A DNA stretch of 64,000 nt from an uncultured Clostridia bacterium (lineage in GTDB: Bacteria; Bacillota; Clostridia; Oscillospirales; Acutalibacteraceae): NCBI GenBank assembly GCA_947623505.1, contig CANQGT010000001.1:62001-126000 (forward strand). Reading direction: 5' to 3'. A model generated the notes under the pieces. It was not told the DNA's origin. It made no database searches and saw only the letters and a program-made list of their open reading frames with translations. Of this stretch, positions 49,110 through 57,953 are shown in pieces. How positions within the stretch are numbered: the first letter of the stretch is position 1; each line of letters opens with the position of its first letter. Both the position numbers and the translations under genes were made by a program.

Positions 49110-51443
49110 TTAACGTTTTTTCTTTCGTTTAAGTATATCCGCAAAAGTGATTATCTGGTCATATGGCGTTGCGGAATTTATCACCTTGAAGCCGGGCGCG
49201 TTTGATGTTATTTCGGTGGATACCTGCGCCTTCGCGCGCTCATTGTAGCCCGAGCATTCAAGGCGATCGTTGATATAAATTTTAAGCATACGGTTTTTCT
49301 CGCGCACTACCGTTATTTTATGCCTCGACGAGCCGATAATGCTTTCGGATTTAAGCGTCAAAATTCCCACTTTTACGCTTAGCCTGCCCTTTTCGACGCA
49401 TATCATAATATCGCTGTTTTGGCATATAAGACTATCGTTGCCGTCATAATCGAAGCTTATTGTGAAATCGTTGCCCAAGCGTGTTTTCGGATTTCTGTTG
49501 TCGGTCTTTCCGAATTGGAATATTTTTATCTCAAAAGGCGCGAGAGTAAGGTCTATTTTGCCGTTGTATGAATACAGATTATCGTCTTTCTTCCCCGAAT
49601 CATCGTAAACGGCGAATTTCTTTACATTTTCAAGAGATTCGGGGCAGCCCATCAGCTTGTTTAACGTAAGAGTAAGAGCCGCGGCCTCGTCCGTGGGATT
49701 TCGCAGAGCGATTATGCCCTCGCCGTCCTCAGTCCACGAGGCGTAACAGTAAACGTTGTTTTCGGTGGGATCTCCTCCTAAAAACATAGCGTTTTTAAGT
49801 ATGTGGAAATTTTGCTTTTGCCAGCACAAAACGTCCGAAAGTATGCTCCATTTTTCACCGTCCATCATACTTTCCGAAATGTAAAGCTCATTGAGCGCCG
49901 CGCCGCGGCATGCGTTCCAGTAAAACGCTTTTTCAAATTCGCGGTCGGTGTAATCAAGCTTTGCCTCTCTGCCGTAAATGGGTTCGTGATTATATATGTT
50001 AGCGGCGGGGAACTGCAATCCCCTTGTAACGAGAAAATCATAGTATATCCCGTCTCTGTATGTAAGCTCCGCGTCAACCTGCGCCTGCGCGCCCTTAGGA
50101 TAATTTTCGGCAAAGCCTATATCGTTGCTGTTTTGCAGCCAAATCGAATTGACGTATTGCAGCCACCAGGGAGAGGGATTTACATAGCAGGTTATATTCA
50201 GCCATATTTTTTTGCCCTGCTTTGCCCTTGCGCCGCGAAGCGACTTGAATATTTTTATCCATCTCGCCCACATTTCACTTATCATATACATTTCGTGGTC
50301 GCCGCCGGTTATATGATCGTGCCTTGAATCGAGGCAGGGTTTAAGCATAAAACCGTCAAGCTTCCAATATGAAATATCGTTTTCAAGCGTGGTTTTAACA
50401 AGAAATTTTTCAAGATTGTTTAAATAGGTTTCGGAAGCTACGCAAATATCGTCGGACTGCGCGTTATAATAGCCGTTTCCGCTTTTCTCGATTCTTTTGG
50501 CGAAAGCGTGATTGGTGCCGTAGCCGCCGCGCGGGCCGAGCCATACCCCAAACTCGCTGCCGAAGCATTTCGCCATATGGCTCGCGTCAAGAAATCCGTT
50601 TGGAAAATCGGATTGATCATATTCCCAAAACTGAGCTTTATAGTTTGGCCAGCCGTCGTCTATAACATACCCGTCAAGCGGAGGAACACCGTGTGAGGAC
50701 AGCTTCTTTTCAACGTTGTAAAACGCCTTTTGAATGTTTTCGGCGTCTATATTCTTCATTCTGTCGTACCACGTATTATACTGCACTCTTAACGGCGACG
50801 GCTGAGCAATTCCGTCTATATATTCAAAAAACGCCTCTCGCAGTTCAACAAGTGAAACACCTTTGGCGCCGCCCATTACCGTTACAGGGCATATGAGCCG
50901 GTTTTCCGCGCTTTTTCCAACATAAAAAATTACCTGCCCCCTGCCGTGAGTTATTTCATTTTTCGTGGCGGGAAATTCGCAGCCGAAAAACAGGCTGTCA
51001 ATATAAAAAGGCTGACCGAGATTTGAGTAAAATTCATCGATGTCGGTCTTTCCGCCGGGAACGGAATAGGAGGAGTGCGAATTGATTATGCCCACATCCT
51101 CAAGAGCGATGCAGTCAATAACCTTAGGCTCGCTTTGAACAAGAGCAAGCTGCTTTTCAATCGTGGAATTGTCTTTGGAAACACGGTAGCTGACCGTTAC
51201 CGTTGTGTTCATATACTCCTTGAACCGGAAAAACAGCCTGCCGTTTTTTTCGGCGCATTCATCCACCTGAAGAACTTTCGACGAGAACTCGTCTCCGTCG
51301 GCAAACCTGACGGTAAATTCGGAGCCGTTACCGTCGGGAATAAACGTAAGCCCCGACGAGGTGTTGATTATCTGCGAAGCATAGAGAGCGCCGTCCGCGA
51401 CCTTAAATTCTCTTATCAGATTTTTGCTTTCAAGTTTAAACAT
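49110..51443 (-). CDS. Clan GH-D alpha-galactosidase-like glycoside hydrolase (GH36-like) with C-terminal lectin-like domain
   Basis: 777 residues, no signal peptide, so probably cytoplasmic. An N-terminal beta-sandwich (about 1-215) precedes a TIM barrel with DDGW at 262-265, FGVWLGPRGGYG, and the likely nucleophile Asp363 in YWKLDGF, matching the position of the clan GH-D nucleophile (KXD). NPSPWWLQYVNSIWLQ and a beta domain follow. The last 130 residues (FTISFDYDGNDSL onward) look like a concanavalin-A-type/LamG module. Alpha-galactosidase or alpha-N-acetylgalactosaminidase activity is most likely; family placement is uncertain. Confidence 0.75.
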   Translation of the reverse strand: MFKLESKNLIREFKVADGALYASQIINTSSGLTFIPDGNGSEFTVRFADGDEFSSKVLQVDECAEKNGRLFFRFKEYMNTTVTVSYRVSKDNSTIEKQLALVQSEPKVIDCIALEDVGIINSHSSYSVPGGKTDIDEFYSNLGQPFYIDSLFFGCEFPATKNEITHGRGQVIFYVGKSAENRLICPVTVMGGAKGVSLVELREAFFEYIDGIAQPSPLRVQYNTWYDRMKNIDAENIQKAFYNVEKKLSSHGVPPLDGYVIDDGWPNYKAQFWEYDQSDFPNGFLDASHMAKCFGSEFGVWLGPRGGYGTNHAFAKRIEKSGNGYYNAQSDDICVASETYLNNLEKFLVKTTLENDISYWKLDGFMLKPCLDSRHDHITGGDHEMYMISEMWARWIKIFKSLRGARAKQGKKIWLNITCYVNPSPWWLQYVNSIWLQNSNDIGFAENYPKGAQAQVDAELTYRDGIYYDFLVTRGLQFPAANIYNHEPIYGREAKLDYTDREFEKAFYWNACRGAALNELYISESMMDGEKWSILSDVLCWQKQNFHILKNAMFLGGDPTENNVYCYASWTEDGEGIIALRNPTDEAAALTLTLNKLMGCPESLENVKKFAVYDDSGKKDDNLYSYNGKIDLTLAPFEIKIFQFGKTDNRNPKTRLGNDFTISFDYDGNDSLICQNSDIMICVEKGRLSVKVGILTLKSESIIGSSRHKITVVREKNRMLKIYINDRLECSGYNERAKAQVSTEITSNAPGFKVINSATPYDQIITFADILKRKKKR

Positions 51444-51444
51444 T

Positions 51445-51699
51445 TCAGAAGCTTTCCTTTACCTGCTTTAACGCCTGAGCCAGTTGATCGGGGCAGGAAG
51501 TCTGGCGGAAGCCGCACTTTATGCCCTCAAGCTTTTTTATAACATCATCTATCTTCTGACCGCAAACAAGCTTGCTTATTCCCTGAAGATTGCCGTTGCA
51601 TCCCCCGACAAAGGCCACTTTTTTAATTGTTTGGTCGTCGTCTATCTCAAGCTCTATAAGCTGAGAACAGGTGCCTTTTGTTTTATATCTGTACGTCAT
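51445..51699 (-). CDS. TSCPD domain protein
   Basis: 84 residues from the ATG at 51699-51697 (GGAGGTATTAAA before it); the frame extends 18 codons upstream but over the promoter-proximal region. The motif TSCPDQLAQAL near the end and GTCSQLIELEI near the start match the small TSCPD family, related to a domain at the C-terminus of some ribonucleotide reductases. Conserved cysteines suggest metal or redox function; role unknown. First gene of the TSCPD-glycosidase-lepB run. Confidence 0.88.
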   Translation of the reverse strand: MTYRYKTKGTCSQLIELEIDDDQTIKKVAFVGGCNGNLQGISKLVCGQKIDDVIKKLEGIKCGFRQTSCPDQLAQALKQVKESF

Positions 51700-51744
51700 T
51701 TTAATACCTCCGTTAAAACGCGTCGTTTTATGGTGATCAAAGAT

Positions 51745-51773
51745 ATTATACAATCTATTTTTTATCTTTGCAA
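51745..51773 (-). promoter_or_regulatory. Promoter of the TSCPD-glycosidase-lepB unit
   Basis: TTGCAA (51773-51768), 17-base spacer, TATAAT (51750-51745) on the minus strand. Confidence 0.7.
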
Positions 51774-51836
51774 CACAATAAAAACATAATTTTTGTAAAC
51801 AGTTTTCTTTATCTAAACTATTTTTCCAAGTTCATC

Positions 51837-51897
51837 TTGAAATATCAATTTTCATATGATACTATAACTATGTTGAAAATGTGCGTGCGCGCGCACA
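51837..51897 (+). promoter_or_regulatory. Promoter/operator region of the iol genes
   Basis: TTGAAA at 51837 and TATAAC at 51863 give a poor spacer of 20, so the promoter is not firmly placed. Just downstream, 51879-51897 is a strictly alternating purine-pyrimidine tract containing the palindrome GTGCGCGCGCAC (51885-51896), standing out in AT-rich surroundings; it is a candidate repressor site. Confidence 0.4.
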
Positions 51898-51924
51898 AAT
51901 TTATATTATACAGAGGTGCATATT

Positions 51925-52938
51925 ATGGATAAGCTCAAAGTAGGTATTATAGGCGCCGGCCGCATCGGTCAGGTTCACGCGAAGTCGATAACCTATCATA
52001 TCCCGCAGGCGGAAATTGCCGCCATTTCGGATATTTACGTTGACGGCGCAAAAAAGGTTGCCGATGAGCTCGGCATTCCGCGTTATTGCAAGGATTATCA
52101 CGAAATACTTAACGATCCCGAGATAAAGGCGGTTCTGATTTGTTCTTCAACGGATACCCACGCCGATATCGCGTGCGAGGCCGCCGCAGCCGGCAAACAT
52201 ATTTTCTGCGAAAAGCCGGTAGATCTCACCGTTGCCAAAATAAAAAAGGTTATTGAGGCGGTCGATAAGGCCGGAGTAAAGCTTCAGATAGGATTCAACA
52301 GAAGATACGATCACAATTTCGCATATATCAAAGACCTTGCAAACAAGGGCAAGATCGGCGAACTTCAGACGATCAAGATAACGAGCCGCGATCCCGAACC
52401 GCCCCCGATTTCTTACGTTAAAGTATCCGGCGGAATTTTCCTTGATATGACAGTCCACGATTTCGATATGGCGCGTTTCATCGGCGGAGAGGTAGAAGAG
52501 GTTTATGCCAACGCCACCGTTATGGTGGATCCCGCTATCGGCGAGGCCGGAGACGTTGACACGGCGCTCGTTGCTCTTAAATTCAAGAGCGGCGCAATCG
52601 GAGTTATAGATAACTGCAGAAAGGCCGCTTACGGCTATGACCAGCGCCTTGAAGTTTTCGGCTCCAAGGGGCAGGCAACCGCCGCTAATGACACGCCCAC
52701 AAACGTTTCATTCATTGACGAAAGCGGAAATTCATCGGATAAGCCTCTTTATTTCTTCCTTGAGAGATATATGCAGTCATTTACCGATGAAATGACTCAG
52801 TTTATCGACTGCGTTGTAAATGACAAACCCACTCAGACCACCGTATATGACGGCCTTGAGGCGTTGCGTCTCGGCCTTGCCGCGAAAAAATCGGTAGCCG
52901 AGCACAGACCTGTTAAGCTTTCCGAAATAGAGGGTTAA
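51925..52938 (+). CDS. iolG: Myo-inositol 2-dehydrogenase
   Basis: NAD-dependent oxidation of myo-inositol to scyllo-inosose. 337 residues from the ATG at 51925 (AGAGGTGCATATT before it); an in-frame GTG three codons earlier overlaps that site. The Rossmann motif GIIGAGRIGQVHAKS, the catalytic lysine in CEKPVDLT, GFNRRYDHNF and the GGIFLDMTVHDFDMARF segment match IolG of the Gfo/Idh/MocA family. First of iolG-iolD-iolE, with a 2-bp gap to iolD. Confidence 0.92.
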   Translation: MDKLKVGIIGAGRIGQVHAKSITYHIPQAEIAAISDIYVDGAKKVADELGIPRYCKDYHEILNDPEIKAVLICSSTDTHADIACEAAAAGKHIFCEKPVDLTVAKIKKVIEAVDKAGVKLQIGFNRRYDHNFAYIKDLANKGKIGELQTIKITSRDPEPPPISYVKVSGGIFLDMTVHDFDMARFIGGEVEEVYANATVMVDPAIGEAGDVDTALVALKFKSGAIGVIDNCRKAAYGYDQRLEVFGSKGQATAANDTPTNVSFIDESGNSSDKPLYFFLERYMQSFTDEMTQFIDCVVNDKPTQTTVYDGLEALRLGLAAKKSVAEHRPVKLSEIEG

Positions 52939-52940
52939 AT

Positions 52941-54794
52941 ATGAAAAGAGAAAGACTGACAATGTCCCAGGCGCTTGTTAAGTTTCTGGACAATCAATAT
53001 ATCGAGTGCGACGGCGTTGAAACGAAATTCGTTTCGGGAATGTTCGGCATCTTCGGCCACGGCTGCGTTGTAGGAGTCGGCCAGGCGCTTGAGCAGGGCG
53101 GCCACAATCTGAAATTCTATCAGGGCAAAAATGAGCAGAATATGGCTCTCGCCGCAGTTGCCTACGCCAAACAGATGGACAGAAAGGCCATTATCCCGTG
53201 CGTTTCTTCAATAGGCCCCGGGGCAACGAATATGGTAACCGCCTGCGGGTGCGCCACGGCAAACAGAATACCTCTTTTGGTTTTGCCCGGCGATACCTTT
53301 GCCTGCCGACAGCCCGATCCAGTTTTGCAGCAGGCCGAGTTTTTTGATAACTACGGCAGAACGGTGACCGACGCTTTCAAGGGCGTTTGTCATTATTTTG
53401 ACAGAATAATCCGCCCCGAGCAGCTTATGACGGCGTGCATAAATGCTATGCGCGTACTCACCGACCCTGCGGATACGGGCGCGGTTTGCCTCGCAATGCC
53501 GCAGGACGTTGAGGGCGAGGCTTACGATTACCCCGAGCATTTTTTGGCAAAGCGTGTTTGGCACCTTGACAGGAGACCGATCGGCGAGTCGCAGCTTGCC
53601 AGGGCAACTGAGCTTATAAAGGCCGCCAAAAAGCCGATAATCGTATGCGGCGGCGGCGTTCGTTACAGCGGCGCCGAAAAGGAGCTTCTTGAATTTGCCG
53701 AAAAATACAACGTGCCGATAAGCGAAACTCAGGCGGGCAAAGGTCTTATTGACTGGAAACACCCGCTGAATCTTGGCGGAATCGGCGTTACCGGCGGCAA
53801 AGCCGCCAACGTTATCGGCAGAGACGCCGACCTCATTATCGGAGTCGGCACGCGTTTTTCCGATTTTACAACATCGTCAAAATGGCTTTTCAATGAAAAG
53901 AGGAAAGTGCTTGGCATAAACATATGCCCGTTTGACGCGTATAAAATGGACGCGGAAGCCGTTATCGCGGACGCGAAAGAAGCGCTTGCGGCGCTTATCG
54001 AAAGCTGCGATGGCTACAAAACCGCTTACACGGATGAGCCCGCAAAAGCAAAAGCGGAGTGGGACGCCATTGTTGACGAATATTACACAAAGGAGCTTGA
54101 GGGCGGTCTCAGCCAGCCTCTCGCTCTCGGCATTATAAATGAGTTTATGGGCGATGACGACATCGCTCTCGGTTCGGCGGGCTCTCTTCCCGGAGATATG
54201 CAGCGCCTGTTCAGACCGAAAAATTGCAGAACATATCATATGGAATACGGCTATTCCAATATGGGCTACGAGGTGAACGGCGCGCTCGGCGCTAAGCTCG
54301 CGAAGCCCGAGGCGGAGGTTTACACATTCTGCGGCGACGGCTCATTCCTTATGGGTCATTCAGAGCTTTACACCGCGCTTCAGGAAAATCTTAAAATCAA
54401 CGTGTGCCTGTTTGACAATATGGGCTGGGGCTGTATTGAAAACCTGCAAAACAATCAGGGCACGGAAACATTCGGCACCGTTTTCCGCGCGAGAAATCCT
54501 GTTACGGGTATGCTTGACGGCGACGAGATAGACGTTGATTTTGCCAAGATCGCCGAAGGCTACGGAGCGAAAGGATATACGATAAGAACTTCCACCGAGC
54601 TCAGAGCGGCGCTTGAGGACGCGAAAAAACAGACGAAGTCCGTTCTGTTCGACATTAAGGTTCTGCCGAAAACGATGACTCCCGGCTTTGAGTCGTGGTG
54701 GCGCGTCGGCGTTGCCGAGGTGTCCAAGAGCAAAACGGTAGCCGCCGCCTACAAAGATATGCAAAAGCACATAAAAGAAACATTTGATTATTAA
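52941..54794 (+). CDS. iolD: 3D-(3,5/4)-trihydroxycyclohexane-1,2-dione hydrolase IolD
   Basis: Thiamine-diphosphate enzyme that opens the inositol-derived ring to 5-deoxy-glucuronate. 617 residues. GMFGIFGHGCVVGVGQALEQ, YQGKNEQNMALAAVAYAKQ with the activating glutamate, SSIGPGATNM, and the diphosphate motif CGDGSFLMGHSEL...NMGWGCIENLQNNQG are all typical of IolD. GAGGGTTAAAT precedes the ATG. It acts after IolE although it lies before it in the operon. Confidence 0.95.
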   Translation: MKRERLTMSQALVKFLDNQYIECDGVETKFVSGMFGIFGHGCVVGVGQALEQGGHNLKFYQGKNEQNMALAAVAYAKQMDRKAIIPCVSSIGPGATNMVTACGCATANRIPLLVLPGDTFACRQPDPVLQQAEFFDNYGRTVTDAFKGVCHYFDRIIRPEQLMTACINAMRVLTDPADTGAVCLAMPQDVEGEAYDYPEHFLAKRVWHLDRRPIGESQLARATELIKAAKKPIIVCGGGVRYSGAEKELLEFAEKYNVPISETQAGKGLIDWKHPLNLGGIGVTGGKAANVIGRDADLIIGVGTRFSDFTTSSKWLFNEKRKVLGINICPFDAYKMDAEAVIADAKEALAALIESCDGYKTAYTDEPAKAKAEWDAIVDEYYTKELEGGLSQPLALGIINEFMGDDDIALGSAGSLPGDMQRLFRPKNCRTYHMEYGYSNMGYEVNGALGAKLAKPEAEVYTFCGDGSFLMGHSELYTALQENLKINVCLFDNMGWGCIENLQNNQGTETFGTVFRARNPVTGMLDGDEIDVDFAKIAEGYGAKGYTIRTSTELRAALEDAKKQTKSVLFDIKVLPKTMTPGFESWWRVGVAEVSKSKTVAAAYKDMQKHIKETFDY

Positions 54795-54812
54795 AGAAAG
54801 GTAATATTTACT

Positions 54813-55712
54813 ATGCTTGATCCAAAGAAAGTTAAACTCGCTATAGCCCCAATCGGCTGGACCAACGACGATATGCCCGATTTAGGCGCGGAAAATTCCT
54901 TTGAGCAATGCATCAGCGAAATGGCGCTGGCCGGCTTCAAGGGCTCCGAGATAGGCAACAAATATCCGTCCGATCCCGCGGTTTTGAAAAAATATCTTGA
55001 TATACGCGGCTTGCAGATTTGCAACGCGTGGTTTTCATCTTATCTCACCTCAAAGCCTTATGAAGAGACGATCGAGGCGTTTAAGGCGCATTGCGATAAA
55101 CTTCACGCGCTCGGCGCAAAGGTGATAGGCGCGTCTGAGCAGGGCAATTCGATTCAGGGCTGCCTCGATAAATCCATTCTTGATGAAAAGCCGTATTACA
55201 CCGATGAACAGTGGGAAACGGTAGTTAAAGGCTTCAACGAGATGGGCGCTTACGCCAAGTCGAAGGGAATGTATTTCACCGTTCACCACCATATGGGCAC
55301 CGGCGTGCAGACAGTTGAGGAAATCGACAAGCTTATGGAAATGACCGATCCCGACCTTGTATATCTGCTGTTTGACAGCGGACACCTCACTTTCGCCGGC
55401 ATAGATCCCGTTCCCGTGCTCAAAAAGTATATTGACCGCGTTAAGCACGTTCATCTCAAGGACGTTCGCCTTGATGTTTACAATAATCAGGTAGTTCCTC
55501 AGCATATGAGCTTTCTTGACGCTGTCCGCGCGGGCGTATTCACCGTTCCGGGCGACGGGGACGTTGATTTCAAGCCGATATTCGATATACTTGAGGAAAG
55601 CGGCTATGAGGGCTGGGTAGTTGTTGAGGCGGAGCAGGATCCCGCCAAAGCTAATCCGTTTGAGTATGCCCTAAAAGCGAGAAAATACATAGCCGAAAAT
55701 ACCGGACTTTAA
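54813..55712 (+). CDS. iolE: Inosose dehydratase
   Basis: Dehydrates scyllo-inosose to the trihydroxycyclohexanedione used by IolD. 299 residues, a TIM-barrel of the xylose isomerase-like family. [15 protein letters not shown] is the IolE hallmark; metal ligands are expected around [31 protein letters not shown] and VVVEAEQDP. Last gene of the iol unit; a terminator follows at 55749. iolB, iolC, iolA/J and a transporter are not present at this locus. Confidence 0.95.
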   Translation: MLDPKKVKLAIAPIGWTNDDMPDLGAENSFEQCISEMALAGFKGSEIGNKYPSDPAVLKKYLDIRGLQICNAWFSSYLTSKPYEETIEAFKAHCDKLHALGAKVIGASEQGNSIQGCLDKSILDEKPYYTDEQWETVVKGFNEMGAYAKSKGMYFTVHHHMGTGVQTVEEIDKLMEMTDPDLVYLLFDSGHLTFAGIDPVPVLKKYIDRVKHVHLKDVRLDVYNNQVVPQHMSFLDAVRAGVFTVPGDGDVDFKPIFDILEESGYEGWVVVEAEQDPAKANPFEYALKARKYIAENTGL

Positions 55713-55748
55713 TATCGAACGGCATTAAAAATTAAAATATGTATTATA

Positions 55749-55774
55749 AAAAGCCCCGATTATTTGGGGCTTTT
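55749..55774 (+). terminator. Terminator of the iol operon
   Basis: Stem AAAAGCCCC/GGGGCTTTT, 8-base loop, then TTTT and further Ts; 36 bp after the iolE stop. Confidence 0.85.
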
Positions 55775-55802
55775 GCTTTTGGAAATAATCTTTTAAAAAC
55801 CC

Positions 55803-56150
55803 GGCTCACCTGTGTAAGGGGAGCTGTCTGCATTTATGCGGACTGAGGGGTTGTCGCTATAATCTTTAACCTCTTTGGCTCACCTGTGCAAGGGGAGCTG
55901 TCTGCCGCAGGCAGACTTAGGGGTTGGTTAGTTATAATAACGCTGTTTTAACAGCACAACCCCTCCGCCTCGCGTCCGCTCGGCACCTCCCCTTACACAG
56001 GTGAGGCAATAAGGAATATTATAGGCACAACCCCTCCGCCTCACATTCGTTCGGCACCTCCCCTTACACAGGTGAGGCAATAAGGAATATCATATGCACA
56101 ACCCCTCCGCCTCGCATCCGCTCAACACCTTCCCTTACACAGGGAAGGCG
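55803..56150. repeat. REP-like repeat cluster
   Basis: Five copies of a short GC-rich element with ends like CTCACCTGTGTAAGGGGAG and GAGGGGTTGTG. Two copies (from 55803 and 55877, about 74 bp apart) are in one orientation; three (from 55954, 56025 and 56096) are in the other as direct repeats with a period of exactly 71 bp, the third with a diverged end. Opposite copies can pair into large hairpins. No open frame. Similar elements are scattered in intergenic regions of gut Oscillospiraceae, to my knowledge. Confidence 0.85.
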
Positions 56151-56350
56151 GAGAGGAAGAAAAAATAAGGGAAGGCGGAGCGTAAAGTAAAAATGCTTTA
56201 CAGTGCCGTCCGTATTCAAATGCGCCTAATGGCACAAAAACGCGGGGGATTTTGCCTTAATTACTGTAATAACATACAAATAATTTTTGTTGACTTTAGC
56301 GTAGTAATATGCTAAACTGTTAATATCTTAAAACAACGGAGGAATACAAA
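56151..56350. other. Spacer between repeats and the ABC transporter
   Basis: Completes the 638-bp gene-free stretch 55713-56350. Holds a partial further repeat end (AAGGGAAGGCGGAG at 56167), a small hairpin GTAAAG/CTTTAC (about 56182-56201) and then the transporter promoter. No gene seen. Confidence 0.6.
56290..56318 (+). promoter_or_regulatory. Promoter of the amino-acid ABC transporter
   Basis: TTGACT, 17-base spacer, TAAACT, 32 bp upstream of the ATG; GGAGG sits before the start. Confidence 0.7.
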
Positions 56351-57181
56351 ATGAAAAAAATCACAAAAATTTTAGCCGTTATTCTGGCGGCGCTGTTTGT
56401 TGCAGGCTGTTTTGCCGCATGCTCATCGCCTTCCGAATCAGATAACGAGGACAACCAAAACGAAAAGAAAACTCTTATAGTCGGCTTTGATCAGGACGGT
56501 TTTGTTCCGTTCGGCTACACCGACGATAACGGTGATTGGACCGGCTTTGATATAGAGCTTGCCAAAGAATGCGTTAAAATTATGGACAACTACGATGATA
56601 TTCAACTTTATCCGCTCAACTGGGACAGCAAGGATCAGCTTATGGAAGCAGGCGCTATTGACATCATTTGGAACGGCTTTACCATTCAAGGCAGAGAGAA
56701 CGATTACGAATGGAGCAAGCCCTATATGAGCAACAGGCAGGTCATCGTTGTACGTGAGGACAGCGGCATCAACACCGTTGACGATTTGGCGGGCAAGGTA
56801 GTAGGCTCGCAGAAAGATTCAAGCGGACTCAACGCCCTTAAAGGAAATGACAAGATTATGTCCATAATTAAGGACAAGAAAGCTATGGAATTTGACGGTT
56901 ATGAAACGGCCCTTATGGAGCTTGAAGCCGGAGGCGTGGACGCGCTTGTTATCGACGAACAGGTTATCACCGTTAAAATCAAGAACGGCGACGTTAAGGA
57001 CTGCAAAATCCTTGACGAATCTCTTGCCACCGAGGATTACGGTATCGGCGCTAAGAAAGGCAACACCGAGCTTATCGCCGAGCTGGAAAATGCGCTTGAC
57101 ACTCTTGCCGCAAACGGAAAAGTTGCCGAGCTTTCCGAAAAATATTTCGGCTATGACGCAACCGTTTGGGCTAATAAATAA
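56351..57181 (+). CDS. Amino-acid ABC transporter substrate-binding lipoprotein
   Basis: 276 residues. A lipoprotein signal peptide ends in VAGC, so Cys20 is the probable lipidated residue (Cys24 is an alternative). The mature protein has a type-II periplasmic-binding fold of family SBP_bac_3: GFDQDGFVPFGYTDDNGDWT, GFDIELAKECVKIM, WNGFTIQGRE and KVVGSQKDSSGLNAL. Ligand probably a polar amino acid (glutamine, cystine or arginine type), not determinable. A terminator-like hairpin separates it from the permease gene, consistent with higher expression of the binding protein. Confidence 0.93.
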   Translation: MKKITKILAVILAALFVAGCFAACSSPSESDNEDNQNEKKTLIVGFDQDGFVPFGYTDDNGDWTGFDIELAKECVKIMDNYDDIQLYPLNWDSKDQLMEAGAIDIIWNGFTIQGRENDYEWSKPYMSNRQVIVVREDSGINTVDDLAGKVVGSQKDSSGLNALKGNDKIMSIIKDKKAMEFDGYETALMELEAGGVDALVIDEQVITVKIKNGDVKDCKILDESLATEDYGIGAKKGNTELIAELENALDTLAANGKVAELSEKYFGYDATVWANK

Positions 57182-57206
57182 TCGCTCTGATTTATAAAAA
57201 ACGCGA

Positions 57207-57226
57207 GGGGCGGCTTTTGCCGCCCC
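57207..57226 (+). terminator. Attenuating hairpin between binding protein and permease genes
   Basis: Perfect 8-bp stem GGGGCGGC/GCCGCCCC with TTTT loop, then GAATTTTTC. Probably partial termination that lowers permease and ATPase expression relative to the binding protein. Confidence 0.7.
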
Positions 57227-57254
57227 GAATTTTTCAGATAAAGCGGAGTTTCAA

Positions 57255-57941
57255 ATGATTTCTTTTCCCTATTTTATTCCATTAAAATTTGATTTTCAGG
57301 TAACGGTATCGCTTTTATGGCGCTTTTTCGGAAAATCAATGCTTATTTTCGGGCTTACGATGCTGCTTGCGCTGCCGCTGGGGCTTATTGTTTGCGCGTT
57401 CAGAAGAAGCAAATTCAAGCCTTTACAGCTTATTTCAAAATTTTACATATCCGTAATGCGCGGCACGCCGCTTATGCTTCAGCTTGTCGTCGTCTATTTT
57501 ATGCCGTACTACGTTTTCGGAATCAAAATATCATCTGATTACCGATTTACCGCCGTGATAATAGGATTTGTGATAAACTACGCCGCTTATTTCGCCGAAA
57601 TATACCGCGGCGGCATAGAGGCGATAAATATCGGGCAGTACGAGGCGGCGCAGGTGCTTGGATTTAATAAAATGCAGACTTTTTTCAGAATAATCCTGCC
57701 GCAGGTTATAAAAATAGTTTTGCCCAGCATAACAAACGAAACGATAACGCTTGTAAAGGACACTTCGCTTGCGTTTTCAATTTCATACGTTGAAATGTTC
57801 ACCACGGCAAAGCAGTGCGTCACCTCTCAATCGTCCATACTTCCGCTGTTCGTGGCGGGCGTATTCTATTACGCCACAAACCTGTTGATAGCGTTTTTGT
57901 TTGAACGACTTGAGAAAAAACTGCACTATTACAGCAGATAA
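57255..57941 (+). CDS. Amino-acid ABC transporter permease
   Basis: 228 residues with about five membrane helices of the HisM/GlnP type. The ABC-contacting EAA loop reads EAAQVLGFNKMQTFFRIILPQ (about residues 133-153), and VMRGTPLMLQLVVVYF is the usual upstream signature. 12 bp before the ATPase gene. Confidence 0.95.
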   Translation: MISFPYFIPLKFDFQVTVSLLWRFFGKSMLIFGLTMLLALPLGLIVCAFRRSKFKPLQLISKFYISVMRGTPLMLQLVVVYFMPYYVFGIKISSDYRFTAVIIGFVINYAAYFAEIYRGGIEAINIGQYEAAQVLGFNKMQTFFRIILPQVIKIVLPSITNETITLVKDTSLAFSISYVEMFTTAKQCVTSQSSILPLFVAGVFYYATNLLIAFLFERLEKKLHYYSR

Positions 57942-57953
57942 GGGGGCGATGAT

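Noticed and set aside
55803-56150. Possible CRISPR array (regular repeats)
   Set aside because: The copies occur in both orientations, are 71-74 bp units without unique spacers, and have no cas genes nearby; a REP-like cluster fits better.
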